Of a stretch of 64,000 nt of DNA, positions 7,921 to 16,515 are shown piece by piece. This DNA is from Bradyrhizobium sp. WBAH42 (GTDB taxonomy: Bacteria; Pseudomonadota; Alphaproteobacteria; Rhizobiales; Xanthobacteraceae), in contig NZ_CP036533.1 of assembly GCF_024585265.1 (NCBI RefSeq), positions 930,001 through 994,000 on the forward strand. Direction: 5' to 3'. The notes below the pieces were generated by a model. It was not told the DNA's origin, did not search any database, and saw nothing but the letters and a program-made list of their open reading frames with translations. Position numbers and translations under genes: made by a program. How positions within the stretch are numbered: position 1 is the stretch's first letter; each line of letters begins with the position of its first letter.

Positions 7921-8802
7921 ATGCAAAAGCAAGCCATTTTCCAGTCGAAGCTGTTGCCCTATGCGCTGGTTGCGCCGCAGCTCGCGATCGTCCTGATTTT
8001 CTTCTACTGGCCGGCCTTGCAGGCGGTGATCCAGTCCTTCCTGCTCCAGGACGCCTTCGGCCTGTCGACCAGCTTCGTCTGGTTCGACAATTATCTCGAG
8101 CTGTTCAGGGAGCGCGCCTATTTCGAGGCGATCCTGCGCACCTTCTTCTTCTCGTTCGCGATCGCGGTGTCGTCGCTGTCGTTCGCGCTGCTGCTCGCCG
8201 TGATGGCGGACAAGCCGCTGCGCGGTGTGACGCTCTACCGCACGCTGCTGATCTGGCCCTATGCGGTGGCGCCGCCCGTCGTCGGCGTGCTCTGGATCTT
8301 CATGCTGCATCCCTCGCTCGGCGTGCTCTCGCGCTACCTGCGCACTCTGGGCATCGACTGGAATCCGCTGCTCGACGGCGACCAGGCCGCATCGCTGATC
8401 ATCCTGGCCGCCGCCTGGAAGCAGATCTCCTACAACTTCCTGTTCTTCCTCGCCGGCCTGCAGAGCATCCCCAGAAGCGTGCTCGAGGCCGCCGCGATCG
8501 ACGGCGCGCGCCCGATGCGCAGGTTCTGGACCGTGACCTTCCCGCTGCTGTCGCCGACCATCTTCTTCCTCCTGGTCGTCAACATCGTCTACGCCTTCTT
8601 CGACACGTTCGGCATCATCGACACCATGACCCGCGGCGGCCCCGGCAAGTCGACCGAGACGCTGGTCTACAAGGTCTATTCCGACGGCCTGCTCGGCGGC
8701 AATCTCGGCAGCTCGGCGGCGCAGTCGGTGATCCTGATGATCATGGTGATCGTGCTCACGGGCATCCAGTTCCGCTTCGTCGAACGCAAGGTGACCTACT
8801 GA
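7921..8802 (+). CDS. ugpA: sn-glycerol-3-phosphate ABC transporter permease UgpA
   Basis: One of two inner-membrane channel subunits of the Ugp importer. The 293-residue protein has about six membrane helices, beginning [20 protein letters not shown], and the EAA loop [20 protein letters not shown] that docks on the ATPase. Start ATG at 7921 gives the normal family length. The last base of its TGA stop is the first base of the ugpE ATG (TGATG), indicating coupled translation. Confidence 0.93.
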   Translation: MQKQAIFQSKLLPYALVAPQLAIVLIFFYWPALQAVIQSFLLQDAFGLSTSFVWFDNYLELFRERAYFEAILRTFFFSFAIAVSSLSFALLLAVMADKPLRGVTLYRTLLIWPYAVAPPVVGVLWIFMLHPSLGVLSRYLRTLGIDWNPLLDGDQAASLIILAAAWKQISYNFLFFLAGLQSIPRSVLEAAAIDGARPMRRFWTVTFPLLSPTIFFLLVVNIVYAFFDTFGIIDTMTRGGPGKSTETLVYKVYSDGLLGGNLGSSAAQSVILMIMVIVLTGIQFRFVERKVTY

Positions 8803-9650
8803 TGGTCGAGGAAGAGGGCTTTCGGCGCTACGTCGCCCACATCATCCTGTGGATCGGAATCGCGATCGTCGCCTTCCCGGTCTACATCGCAATCGTCGCC
8901 TCGACCCAGGACAACGCCGTGATCGCGAACGGGCAGATGTCGCTGCTGCCCGGCGGCCACTTCTTCGAGACCTACTACCAGACCATCTTCGTCGGCACGA
9001 GCGGCTCGACCCGCGAGCCGGTCGGCAACATGATGCTGAACTCGCTGGTGATGGCGCTGCTGATCGCGGTGGGCAAGATCGCGATCTCGATCATCTCGGC
9101 CTATGCGATCGTGTATTTCCGCTTCCCGTTCCGGATGCCGATCTTCTGGCTCATCTTCATCACCCTGATGCTCCCGGTCGAGGTCCGCATCTATCCGACC
9201 TACAAGATCGTCGCCGACCTGCACATGCTCGACAGCTATGCCGGCCTGTCGCTGCCGCTGATCGCATCGGCCACCGCGACGCTGCTGTTCCGCCAGTTCT
9301 TCATGACCGTGCCGGACGAGCTGTTGGAAGCCTCGCGCATCGACGGCGCCGGCCCCTTGCGCTTCTTCTGGGATACGCTGCTGCCGCTGTCGCGCACCAA
9401 CATGGCGGCGCTGTTCGTGATCCTGTTCATTCTCGGCTGGAATCAATATCTCTGGCCGCTCTTGATCACCACGCGCGACGACATGCAGACCATCCAGATC
9501 GGCATCCGCAAGATGATCACCACCACCGACGCGCTGACCGAATGGCCGATCGTGATGGCAACCGCCGTGCTGGCCATGCTGCCGCCGGTGTTCGTCGTCG
9601 TCGCCATGCAGAAATTGTTCGTGCGCGGCCTGGTCGAGACGGAGAAGTAG
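8802..9650 (+). CDS. ugpE: sn-glycerol-3-phosphate ABC transporter permease UgpE
   Basis: Second channel subunit, 282 residues and six predicted helices. The EAA loop ELLEASRIDGAGPLRFFWDT and the C-terminal WPLLITTRDDMQTIQIGIRK are characteristic of UgpE/MalG-type permeases. ATG at 8802 overlaps the ugpA stop by one base. The ATPase gene begins 6 bases after its stop, completing the operon. Confidence 0.93.
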   Translation: MVEEEGFRRYVAHIILWIGIAIVAFPVYIAIVASTQDNAVIANGQMSLLPGGHFFETYYQTIFVGTSGSTREPVGNMMLNSLVMALLIAVGKIAISIISAYAIVYFRFPFRMPIFWLIFITLMLPVEVRIYPTYKIVADLHMLDSYAGLSLPLIASATATLLFRQFFMTVPDELLEASRIDGAGPLRFFWDTLLPLSRTNMAALFVILFILGWNQYLWPLLITTRDDMQTIQIGIRKMITTTDALTEWPIVMATAVLAMLPPVFVVVAMQKLFVRGLVETEK

Positions 9651-9656
9651 AGACTT

Positions 9657-10745
9657 ATGGCCAACGTCACCCTGCGCAGTGTCCGCAAAACCTATCCCGG
9701 CGGCTTCGAGGCCATCAAGGGCGTCGACGTCGATGTCGGCGACGGACAGTTCTGCGTGCTGGTCGGACCAAGCGGCTGCGGCAAGTCCACGCTGCTGCGC
9801 ATGGTCGCGGGGCTGGAGACGGTCACCGGCGGCGAGATCGACATCGGCGGCCGCGTCGTCAACCAGATCGAACCCGCCGATCGCGACATCGCGATGGTGT
9901 TCCAGAACTACGCGCTCTATCCGCATATGAGCGTCTACAACAACATGGCCTATGGCCTGCGCAACCGCGGCATGGCCGAGGCCGAGATCAAGACTCGCGT
10001 CGAGGAAGCCGCGCGCGTGCTCGAGCTCTCCGCCATGCTGGAGCGCAAGCCGCGCCAGCTCTCCGGCGGCCAGCGCCAGCGCGTCGCCATGGGCCGCGCC
10101 ATCGTGCGCCAGCCGAAGGTGTTTTTGTACGACGAGCCGCTCTCCAACCTCGACGCCAAGCTGCGCATCGCGATGCGGGTCGAGATCCGCAAATTGCAGC
10201 GCCGGCTCAACACGACGTCGATCTACGTCACCCATGACCAGCTCGAGGCGATGACGCTCGCCGATATTCTCGTCGTGATGAACGGCGGCCAGGTCGAGCA
10301 GGTCGGCAATCCGCTTGATATCTACGAGAAGCCGGCGACGACTTTCGTCGCCTCCTTCATCGGCGCGCCGCCGATGAACTTGATGTCGACGCGGCCCGAG
10401 GAGATCCGCTCGCAGCTCGCCGGCAGCACTGCTGCCGATGCCGGCATCCTCGGCATCCGCCCGGAGGATTTTGTCATCACCGACGAAACGCCGGCCGGCG
10501 GCGTCGCCTTGCCGCTCACCGTGGAGGCGATCGAGCGCGTCGGCGCCGAAACCTTCGTCTACGGCTCCCGCGAGCAGGAGGACCAGCGCGTCGCCGCCAC
10601 GCCCGGCGAGCTGCCGCCCGGCGAGGTCATCGTCCGCATTCCCGGGACCCAGGCGCCCGCCATCGGCGCGAGAATCCGCGTCGCGGCGGTGCGGGCGAAG
10701 CTGCATCTGTTCAGCGGCGACGGGCGGAAGCGGATCGAGGCCTGA
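9657..10745 (+). CDS. ugpC: sn-glycerol-3-phosphate ABC transporter ATP-binding protein UgpC
   Basis: Cytoplasmic ATPase (362 residues) powering Ugp import. Visible motifs: Walker [10 protein letters not shown] (about residues 38-46), Q loop [15 protein letters not shown], signature [17 protein letters not shown], Walker [13 protein letters not shown], and switch histidine in [14 protein letters not shown]. The C-terminal third is a MalK-like regulatory OB fold ([12 protein letters not shown]). Last gene of ugpBAEC; MalK-type ATPases of other sugar systems are the alternative, excluded by the operon. Confidence 0.93.
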   Translation: MANVTLRSVRKTYPGGFEAIKGVDVDVGDGQFCVLVGPSGCGKSTLLRMVAGLETVTGGEIDIGGRVVNQIEPADRDIAMVFQNYALYPHMSVYNNMAYGLRNRGMAEAEIKTRVEEAARVLELSAMLERKPRQLSGGQRQRVAMGRAIVRQPKVFLYDEPLSNLDAKLRIAMRVEIRKLQRRLNTTSIYVTHDQLEAMTLADILVVMNGGQVEQVGNPLDIYEKPATTFVASFIGAPPMNLMSTRPEEIRSQLAGSTAADAGILGIRPEDFVITDETPAGGVALPLTVEAIERVGAETFVYGSREQEDQRVAATPGELPPGEVIVRIPGTQAPAIGARIRVAAVRAKLHLFSGDGRKRIEA

Positions 10746-10771
10746 GGGGATCCGAAGAGCCAGACAACAAA

Positions 10772-10816
10772 AGTGCGAAAACAACCCCATGCACAGTAGG
10801 AGGGGGTTTGTTTTTG
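10772..10816. repeat. AACAACCCC-type palindromic motif downstream of ugpC
   Basis: GCGAAAACAACCCC is followed about 12 bases later by GGGGGTTTGTTTTT, giving an imperfect hairpin with a U-rich end on the + strand. It could terminate ugpBAEC. The wording looks like a dispersed Bradyrhizobium intergenic motif, which I state from memory and could not check. Confidence 0.5.
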
Positions 10817-10916
10817 CTGGGATAAATCGCCTCCAAACTGGTCATGCCGGCCATGACGAACCGGAGACATCCGGCGAGTGGGGAAAATCGCCCATCCACA
10901 GCTCCCCCGCTACCTG

Positions 10917-10946
10917 CTTGAACCCACAGGGGAACATGCCCATATT
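10917..10946 (+). promoter_or_regulatory. RpoH (sigma32)-like heat-shock promoter for hsp20
   Basis: CTTGAAC (10917-10923), 15-base spacer, CCCATATT (10939-10946). This matches the heat-shock sigma pattern CTTGAA...CCCCATNT with the usual spacing. It predicts a transcript start near 10952-10955 and a leader of about 60 bases. Confidence 0.65.
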
Positions 10947-10950
10947 GCTG

Positions 10951-11007
10951 ATCAAGGGGTGCCGTTCGCGGGCCCTGATGCACCAAAGTCGCTTCGAGAG
11001 GACTTTG
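10951..11007 (+). promoter_or_regulatory. ROSE-like RNA thermometer in the hsp20 leader
   Basis: Two hairpins fill the predicted leader. Hairpin 1 (10951-10979): ATCA and AGGG pair with CCCT and TGAT around CCG-TTCG-CGG. Hairpin 2 (10984-11007): CAAAGTC (10984-10990) pairs perfectly with GACTTTG (11001-11007); inside, the TCGCT motif faces the Shine-Dalgarno AGGA (10999-11002) with a single G bulge. That UYGCU/AGGA pairing with a bulged G is the hallmark of ROSE elements, which melt on heating to expose the ribosome site of rhizobial small heat-shock genes. Confidence 0.75.
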
Positions 11008-11013
11008 TAAACT

Positions 11014-11439
11014 ATGTCTCGTGTTCCAACGCTCTCCAGTCCCTTCCTGCTGGGCTTCGACGAGATCGAGCGCGTGCTCGACCGCGTCGTCAAAGGTGCC
11101 GACGGCTACCCTCCCTACAATATCGAGAGGTGCGGCGGCGCGGACGGCCAGCCCGAGCGTTTGCGCATCACGCTGGCGGTCGCCGGATTTACGCGCGACC
11201 AACTCGATGTAACCATTGAGGAAAACCAGCTCGTGATCCGCGGGCGGCAGCAGGACGACAAGTCCCGGCAATACATCCATCGCGGCATCGCCGCGCGCCA
11301 CTTCCAGCGCACCTTCGTGCTGGCGGAGGGGATGCTGGTGCTGGGTGCGGATCTGAAGAACGGGCTGTTGTCGATCGATCTGGCCCGGCCTGAACCGGAG
11401 CGGATCGTTAAGACAATCGCTATCAATGAGCACGAATAA
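11014..11439 (+). CDS. Small heat shock protein (Hsp20 / alpha-crystallin family)
   Basis: An ATP-independent chaperone that holds unfolding proteins during heat stress, working as a large oligomer in the cytoplasm. The 141-residue chain has a short N-terminal arm with PPYNIERCGG, a central alpha-crystallin domain (LRITLAVAGFTRDQLDVTIE, then ENQLVIRGRQ, and LVLGADLKNGLLSIDLARPE) and a C-terminal extension with KTIAINEHE in place of the IxI motif. It resembles class A rhizobial Hsps. The preceding ROSE-like hairpin and sigma32-like promoter imply heat control at both levels, and a DUF1150 gene follows in the same unit. Confidence 0.93.
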   Translation: MSRVPTLSSPFLLGFDEIERVLDRVVKGADGYPPYNIERCGGADGQPERLRITLAVAGFTRDQLDVTIEENQLVIRGRQQDDKSRQYIHRGIAARHFQRTFVLAEGMLVLGADLKNGLLSIDLARPEPERIVKTIAINEHE

Positions 11440-11489
11440 TGGAACGAGTAGCGGACTCGACCGCTTAGTGTTCCAGAGGAGTCGAGACC

Positions 11490-11762
11490 ATGAGTGAAGG
11501 TCACGTTGCGTTCGAATACGAAGCCAAGAATGTCTCTCCGGAGACGCTGGCAACCCTGGGCGAAGGCCATATCGCCTATGTGAAGCAGATCCGTTCCGAG
11601 GACGTGCCGGACCTGTTCCCCGAGGCGCCCAAGATCGCGCCGGGCCTCAAGCTGTTCGCGCTCCACGCCGCCGACGGCACGCCGATCATGCTGACCGACA
11701 GCCGGGAAGCCGCGGTCGCCAACGCCTGGAGCAACGAGCTGCAAGCGGTGAGCGTGCACTAA
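11490..11762 (+). CDS. DUF1150 family protein
   Basis: A 90-residue alphaproteobacterial protein of unknown function, regularly found right after an hsp20 gene. Recognisable segments: GHIAYVKQIRSEDVPDLFPE and LKLFALHAADGTPIMLTDSR followed by EAAVANAWSNEL. The last part is a typical DUF1150 signature. GAGGAG precedes the ATG at 11490, and the gap to hsp20 is 50 bases, so co-transcription and heat induction are likely. A partner or accessory factor for the chaperone is a guess. A strong terminator follows. Confidence 0.88.
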   Translation: MSEGHVAFEYEAKNVSPETLATLGEGHIAYVKQIRSEDVPDLFPEAPKIAPGLKLFALHAADGTPIMLTDSREAAVANAWSNELQAVSVH

Positions 11763-11792
11763 AGCACGCGCGTCGCACGAATAGAGCTTTGG

Positions 11793-11826
11793 CGGGCATG
11801 CCTTCGCAAGAAGGCGTGCCCGTTTT
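11793..11826 (+). terminator. Rho-independent terminator of the hsp20-DUF1150 unit
   Basis: GGGCATGCCTTC (11794-11805), loop GCAA, GAAGGCGTGCCC (11810-11821), then GTTTTC. A 12-bp stem with one G-U pair, a stable tetraloop and a U run make this a convincing terminator. Confidence 0.85.
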
Positions 11827-11913
11827 CATTTGAGAGGTGACGTTTTCGCGGCGCCATCGCCAGCCAGCGGGAATTCGGTGATGTCCCTGCCCGGCTGGGG
11901 CATTGGCTATCAC

Positions 11914-12103
11914 ACATGACTTGTGGCGGCGGCCTGCGCGCACGCCTCGTCCTTCGAGACGGCGCTTACGCGCCTCCTCAGGATGAGGCTCATCAGCGTC
12001 AGTGCCCGTTGAAACTGCTGCCGCGCACCCCGACCTCATCCTGAGGAGCCCGCCTCAGGCGGGCGTCTCGAAGGATGGCCGCAGTCTCGAAGGATGGCCG
12101 CAG
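11914..12103. repeat. Composite palindromic repeat, copy A
   Basis: About 170 bases nearly identical, in reverse complement, to 60908-61077. Each copy has two palindromic ends, CCTTCGAGACGGCG...CGCCTCCTCAGGATGAGG and CCTCATCCTGAGGAGCCCGC...GCGGGCGTCTCGAAGGATGG, joined by a conserved centre with GTGCCCGTTGAAACTGCTGC. In this copy the terminal 19 bases TCTCGAAGGATGGCCGCAG are duplicated in tandem (12066-12084 and 12085-12103). Together with the upstream terminator and the downstream TetR promoter it accounts for the 457-base gap 11763-12219; no gene is seen there. Confidence 0.85.
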
Positions 12104-12184
12104 GAGAAAACTCTCAACTCCGATAGCCCTGGCGTGCGGGGCGTCCCTGGCTCTTGCGCGCACGAGACCTCATCAATCCGTGAT

Positions 12185-12219
12185 TTGACAGTTCCTGCAT
12201 GTTTGTCAAATCTGACAAA
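12185..12219 (+). promoter_or_regulatory. Promoter and operator of the first TetR gene
   Basis: TTGACA (12185-12190), 17-base spacer, AAATCT (12208-12213). Overlapping the -10 is the palindrome TTTGTCA (12202-12208)-AATC-TGACAAA (12213-12219), which ends one base before the ATG at 12220. A second, wider inverted repeat GATTTGACA (12182-12190)/TGTCAAATC (12204-12212) covers the -35. Autorepression is the natural reading. Confidence 0.6.
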
Positions 12220-12861
12220 ATGCAGGCCAAGGCCCCTCCCCAGGACCGGATCCTCGACGCCGCCTTGCGCGTGTTCCGGCGCCACGGCTTCCGCCGCTCC
12301 TCGATCGAGCAGGCGGCCGAGGAAGCCGGACTGACGCGGCAGGCGCTCTATCATCACTTCGCCTCCAAGGAGGCGCTGTTTCGCGCCGTGCTCGAGCGGA
12401 TCTACGAGCAGGGGCTCGCTGCCGAAATCGCGGCAGCAAAGGCGGCGGAAGAGGCCGGCCTCGAGCTTGCCGACATCCTGGTCGCCGAAATCGGCGCGCG
12501 GATGCAGTCGCTGCTCGCTTCGCTCAAGGACTCGCCCCACACCGAGGAGCTGTTTTCCGAGCACCTCGCGCAGGCGCGCGACCTCTACCAGAGCTATTCC
12601 GGCCGTTTCGCCGACGAGATCGCAACCACGATCGCGCGGGTGTGCCGCAAGCGGAAGCTCACGCTCGAAAGCGGCGTCAGCGTGCGCGAGCTCGCGCGCT
12701 GCGTGGAGATGGCGATCCACGGCACCAAATCCGCTTTCCCTTCCATGCAGCCGGTCGACGCGTTCCTGAAACAGCTCGAGCTCATGCTGCGCATGCTGAT
12801 CGCCGGCGCGATGGCGCCGTCCGCAAAGAAGTCCCACCGCAAACCGGGAGTTCGAAAATGA
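12220..12861 (+). CDS. TetR/AcrR-family transcriptional regulator
   Basis: A 213-residue one-component repressor. The N-terminal helix-turn-helix is clear: DRILDAALRVFRRHGFRRSS, IEQAAEEAGLTRQALYHHFA and SKEALFRAVLE (about residues 9-62); the remainder is a helical ligand domain without an obvious signature. An in-frame ATG at 12199 lies inside the promoter; I prefer 12220, which would give an almost leaderless mRNA, as no Shine-Dalgarno precedes either. Its TGA overlaps the ATG of the molybdenum hydroxylase gene (ATGA), so regulator and enzyme form one operon, and the ligand is probably the enzyme's substrate or a relative. Confidence 0.85.
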   Translation: MQAKAPPQDRILDAALRVFRRHGFRRSSIEQAAEEAGLTRQALYHHFASKEALFRAVLERIYEQGLAAEIAAAKAAEEAGLELADILVAEIGARMQSLLASLKDSPHTEELFSEHLAQARDLYQSYSGRFADEIATTIARVCRKRKLTLESGVSVRELARCVEMAIHGTKSAFPSMQPVDAFLKQLELMLRMLIAGAMAPSAKKSHRKPGVRK

Positions 12862-15545
12862 CCACCACGACCATCAATGGACGGCCTCTGGTGCTGCCCG
12901 ACGATCCGGATGCGCTCTTGATCGACGTGATCCGCGACGGCGGCCTCACCGGCACCAAACTCGTCTGCGGCTCCGGCGTCTGCGGCGCCTGCACCGTGCT
13001 GCTCGACGGCACGCCCGTCGTGAGCTGCCTGTTGCCGGCGCAGGCGGCCGCCGACAAATCGCTGACGACCATCGAGGGCGTCGGAGCAGCCGGATTGCAT
13101 CCCGTGCAGAAGGCGTTCATGGCGCACGACGCCCTGCAATGCGGCTTCTGCACGCCCGGCTTCGTCGTCGATGCCACCGCCTTCCATGACGGCTGGCGCG
13201 CGACCAAGGGCGCGGCGACGCCCTCGCGCGAGGAGATCGCCGCCGCGCTATCGGGACATCTCTGCCGCTGCGGCGCCTATGAAGGCATTTTTCGCGCGGT
13301 GGCGGAGGCTTGTTCAGGCCGCTTCGACGGCAACGATCCCATCGCGCCGCGGCTGGAAGCCCGCGACAAGGTGACGGGACTGGCCCGCTACACGGTCGAC
13401 ATCCGCCATGACGGCCAGCTCGAAGGCGTCATCCTGCGCGCGCACGTCGCGCATGCGAGGATCACGGAGCTTGATCTGGCGCCGGCGCGCGCCATTGCCG
13501 GTGTTGCCGCGGTCGTTCCGCTGCTCGACGACGACAACATGGTCCGCTTCGTCGGCGCGCCGATTGCAGCCGTCGCGGCTAGGGATCGCGGCACCGCACT
13601 GAAGGCCATTGCCGCGATCAGCTTCAAGCCCGAACCTTTGCCCGCGGTGATCGGGCTGGATGCAGCGCGACGCGATGATGCGCCCGTCGTGTTCGAAAAG
13701 AAGGACCGCAAGCGTGCCGGCAACGTGTCCGAGGGCGCCGGCGGCGCTCCGGTGTCGTGGAACGGCAATGTGCGTGGGCCTTCGGCGCCGTTCTCGCAAA
13801 AAGCCAAGCGGGCCAAGAGCTGGCTCGACGAGGCGCGCCAGCAACGCAATCCGCTGCTGATAGAGGAGACCTTCCGCGTCTCGACGCAACAGCACGCAAG
13901 CCTCGAACCACATGCCGCGGTGGCCAGGTTCGACGGCGATCAGCTCATTGTGCACATCTCGACCCAGGCCATTCACGAGAGCATGGAGAAGATCGCCAAG
14001 CGCTATGGCCTTCCGCACGACAAGGTGCGTGTGATCGCCGATCATGTCGGCGGCGGGTTCGGCTCCAAGGGCAGCGTTGGGCTGGAGACCATCGCCGCAA
14101 TCGAGCTTGCGCGCGCCGCGAAGGCGCCGGTGCGTGTCGCCTTCGATCGTGAAGAAGAGCTTTCCGTCGCCGGCTATCGTCCGGCCGCCGAGCTGAAGCT
14201 GTCCTTGCTGCCTTCGGCGGAAGGCCGCCTCAAGGCGCTGTCGCTCACCGCCCATGCCGATACCGGCGCCGCCGTGAACTCGCTGATCGCCGGCCTGGCG
14301 CGGCTGATCTATCCGGCCGAAGCAAAAGAGCTCGTCGACTTCGACGTGCTCAGCAATTTGCCGCCCGGCGCGCCGTTCCGCGGCCCCGGCGGTCCGCCGA
14401 TGTCGTTTGCGCTGGAGCAGGCGGTCGACGAAGCGGCGCTGCGCATGAAGGTCGATCCGATTCAATTGCGCAGGCTCTGGGACTCCGATCCCAACCGCCA
14501 GCGACTGTACGACTGGGCCGCCGGCCTCGACGTGTGGAAGAACCGCAAGCCGGCCGCCTCGCAAACCGGCCGCTACCGGCGCGGCGTCGGCGTCGCCACC
14601 GGCTACTGGCTCTATCTCTGGCAGACCGGCTCCTCGGTCGAACTCGCGATCAAGGGCGGACGCATCGTCGCAAGCTGCGCGGTACAGGATATCGGCACGG
14701 GCACGCGCAGCGTGATCGCGAACACCGTCGCGAAGGCGTTCGATCTCGAGCCGCAGGATGTGGACGTTCGCATCGGCCGCTCCAACCTGCCGCCCGGACC
14801 GGGCTCCGGCGGCAGCCGCGTCACCGCCTCGGTGGTGCCGCCGACCTTGCTTGCCATCGACAAGCTGAAAGCGGAAATCAAGCGCACCGCGTCTCGCACA
14901 CCTGCTCCGGGCTCGAACGCGCCGTGGCGCGAGATGATCGCGGCTTCTCCCGATATCGCCGTGTCGGCGAGACGCCAGGAGGACGGCAGGCCGCCGCCCG
15001 GCGTCAGGCCCGCTCTGCACGAGGCGGGCATCATGGGCCGGGTGTTCGGTTGGGTGCTGCGTCTGATGAACCACATGGTGGTCGGCGCCGGCGTGCCGAG
15101 CTCGGTCCAGGTGATGGAAGTCGAGGTCGATACCTGGCTCGGCCATGTGCGCGTGCTCAACGCCTATACGGGCCTTTCGATCGGCAAGCTCGCCGCGCCG
15201 GCGCTGGCGCGAAGCCAGGCCGCGGGCGCGGTGATCCAGGGCATCGGCTACGCACTCTATGAGTCGCGGGAGACCGATCCTTTGAGCGGCCACATCCTGA
15301 GCGGCAGCATGGAGGATTACCGCATTCCGGGGATTGCCGACATGCCGAAACTGGAAGTGCATTTCGACGAGGCCGGTTTCGAGCATGTGCCGGGCGGCAG
15401 CGTCGGCATCGGCGAAGTCGCCACCGTGCCGACCTCGCCCGCGATCGCCAACGCCATCCGCGATGCGATCGGCGTGAGACTGACCGAAATTCCGTTCCGG
15501 CCCGATCGTCTGGTGGCCGCGCTGAAAGGGAGGGATGCAGCATGA
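12858..15545 (+). CDS. Molybdenum hydroxylase, fused [2Fe-2S] and molybdopterin subunits
   Basis: An 895-residue xanthine-oxidase-family enzyme in which the iron-sulphur subunit is fused to the catalytic subunit. Residues 1-155 hold the plant-type cluster (Cys37, 42, 45, 57) and the second cluster (Cys95, 98, 136, 138; QCGFCTPG and LCRCG). From about 165 the molybdopterin part begins (DKVTGLARYTVDIRHDGQLE), with GGGFGSKG, PFRGPGGPPMSFALEQAVDE, PGSGGSRVTAS, and the probable catalytic Glu in GIGEVATVPTSPAIANAI. Oxidises an unknown aldehyde or N-heterocycle with water. The FAD subunit gene overlaps by 4 bases. The start at 12858 overlaps the tetR stop; an earlier open frame is not coding. Confidence 0.88.
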   Translation: MTTTTINGRPLVLPDDPDALLIDVIRDGGLTGTKLVCGSGVCGACTVLLDGTPVVSCLLPAQAAADKSLTTIEGVGAAGLHPVQKAFMAHDALQCGFCTPGFVVDATAFHDGWRATKGAATPSREEIAAALSGHLCRCGAYEGIFRAVAEACSGRFDGNDPIAPRLEARDKVTGLARYTVDIRHDGQLEGVILRAHVAHARITELDLAPARAIAGVAAVVPLLDDDNMVRFVGAPIAAVAARDRGTALKAIAAISFKPEPLPAVIGLDAARRDDAPVVFEKKDRKRAGNVSEGAGGAPVSWNGNVRGPSAPFSQKAKRAKSWLDEARQQRNPLLIEETFRVSTQQHASLEPHAAVARFDGDQLIVHISTQAIHESMEKIAKRYGLPHDKVRVIADHVGGGFGSKGSVGLETIAAIELARAAKAPVRVAFDREEELSVAGYRPAAELKLSLLPSAEGRLKALSLTAHADTGAAVNSLIAGLARLIYPAEAKELVDFDVLSNLPPGAPFRGPGGPPMSFALEQAVDEAALRMKVDPIQLRRLWDSDPNRQRLYDWAAGLDVWKNRKPAASQTGRYRRGVGVATGYWLYLWQTGSSVELAIKGGRIVASCAVQDIGTGTRSVIANTVAKAFDLEPQDVDVRIGRSNLPPGPGSGGSRVTASVVPPTLLAIDKLKAEIKRTASRTPAPGSNAPWREMIAASPDIAVSARRQEDGRPPPGVRPALHEAGIMGRVFGWVLRLMNHMVVGAGVPSSVQVMEVEVDTWLGHVRVLNAYTGLSIGKLAAPALARSQAAGAVIQGIGYALYESRETDPLSGHILSGSMEDYRIPGIADMPKLEVHFDEAGFEHVPGGSVGIGEVATVPTSPAIANAIRDAIGVRLTEIPFRPDRLVAALKGRDAA

Positions 15546-16474
15546 GTGTCGCCGTCATGACCGCCAAGCCCACTGCCAAGCCCACGCCGGAATTCCGCGC
15601 CGGAGGCACCGACTTCAGCGAACGCCGCCGCAGCGGCGTGTCGCAGGGAATGCTGATCGATATCTCGGCCACCGGCGACAAGACGATCACCTGGGACGCC
15701 GACGGAGCAGCCGAGATCGGCGCGCTTGCCACCATCGCCACGATCGCGACCGACGCGCGCATCGCCGCTGCCTATCCCGGTATTGCGGCGAGCGCGCAAG
15801 GGCTCGCCACGCCACAGGTGCGCCAGGTTGCAACGCTCGGCGGCAATCTCGCGCAGCGTTCACGCTGCTGGTATTTCCGCCGGGCCGACATCGATTGCCT
15901 GAAGAAAGGCGGCAGCACCTGCCCCGCCCGGTCCGGCAATCACCTCTATGGCGTTGCCTTCGATCTCGGCCCGTGTGTCGCGCCGCATCCTTCGACCATG
16001 GCGGCGGCTCTGCTCGCCTATGATGCGACCATCACCACGGACCGGCGCAGCGGATTGACGATTGCCGACCTGCTCGGCGACGGCTCGGTCTCGCACGCCG
16101 ATCATACACTCGCAGCAGGCGAGATGATCAAGAGCATTGCGCTTCCCGCTCCGCTTCAGGGCGAGCGCGCTTCCTACAAGCGGGCGATCAGCCGGACCTA
16201 TGCGGAATGGCCGCTGGTGGAGCTCTGCGCCCGCGTCGTGATCGCCGGCGGCAAGTTCCAGCTCGTGCGTCTCGCTGCCGGCGGCGTCGCGCCCGTGCCG
16301 CTTCGCCTCACCGCCGTGGAAGTCGCGCTCAGTGGCAAGACTGCCAATGCGGCATCGATCGCGGAAGCGGCGAAAGCGGCGAGCTCGGGTGCCAAACCAT
16401 TGCCGATGACGGCCTACAAGCTCGATCTTCTGCAAGGGCTGGTGCGCGACGTGCTGGAGCGGCTCTCGGATTAG
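15542..16474 (+). CDS. FAD-binding subunit of molybdenum hydroxylase (YagS/PaoB-like)
   Basis: A 310-residue flavoprotein that passes electrons from the clusters of its partner to the final acceptor. ATLGGNLAQRSRCWYF is the FAD-loop signature (TLGGN), and the C-terminal half is the CO-dehydrogenase flavoprotein fold (YKRAISRTYAEWPLVELCAR). Cys109, 119, 127 and 145 match in order and near-spacing the four cysteines that bind an extra [4Fe-4S] cluster in E. coli PaoB/YagS. It starts by ATGA overlap with the preceding gene. No XdhC or Mo-cofactor insertion chaperone is visible nearby. Confidence 0.85.
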   Translation: MSVAVMTAKPTAKPTPEFRAGGTDFSERRRSGVSQGMLIDISATGDKTITWDADGAAEIGALATIATIATDARIAAAYPGIAASAQGLATPQVRQVATLGGNLAQRSRCWYFRRADIDCLKKGGSTCPARSGNHLYGVAFDLGPCVAPHPSTMAAALLAYDATITTDRRSGLTIADLLGDGSVSHADHTLAAGEMIKSIALPAPLQGERASYKRAISRTYAEWPLVELCARVVIAGGKFQLVRLAAGGVAPVPLRLTAVEVALSGKTANAASIAEAAKAASSGAKPLPMTAYKLDLLQGLVRDVLERLSD

Positions 16475-16515
16475 AGCGGAATGGCTTTAGGTCGAATCGA
16501 TTGCCGCGGCTCGTT

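Noticed and set aside
8796..10790. Long reverse-strand open frame across ugpE and ugpC
   Set aside because: Rich in His, Asp, Arg and Gln without family motifs; typical antisense artefact of GC-rich codon usage, and it opposes two certain genes.
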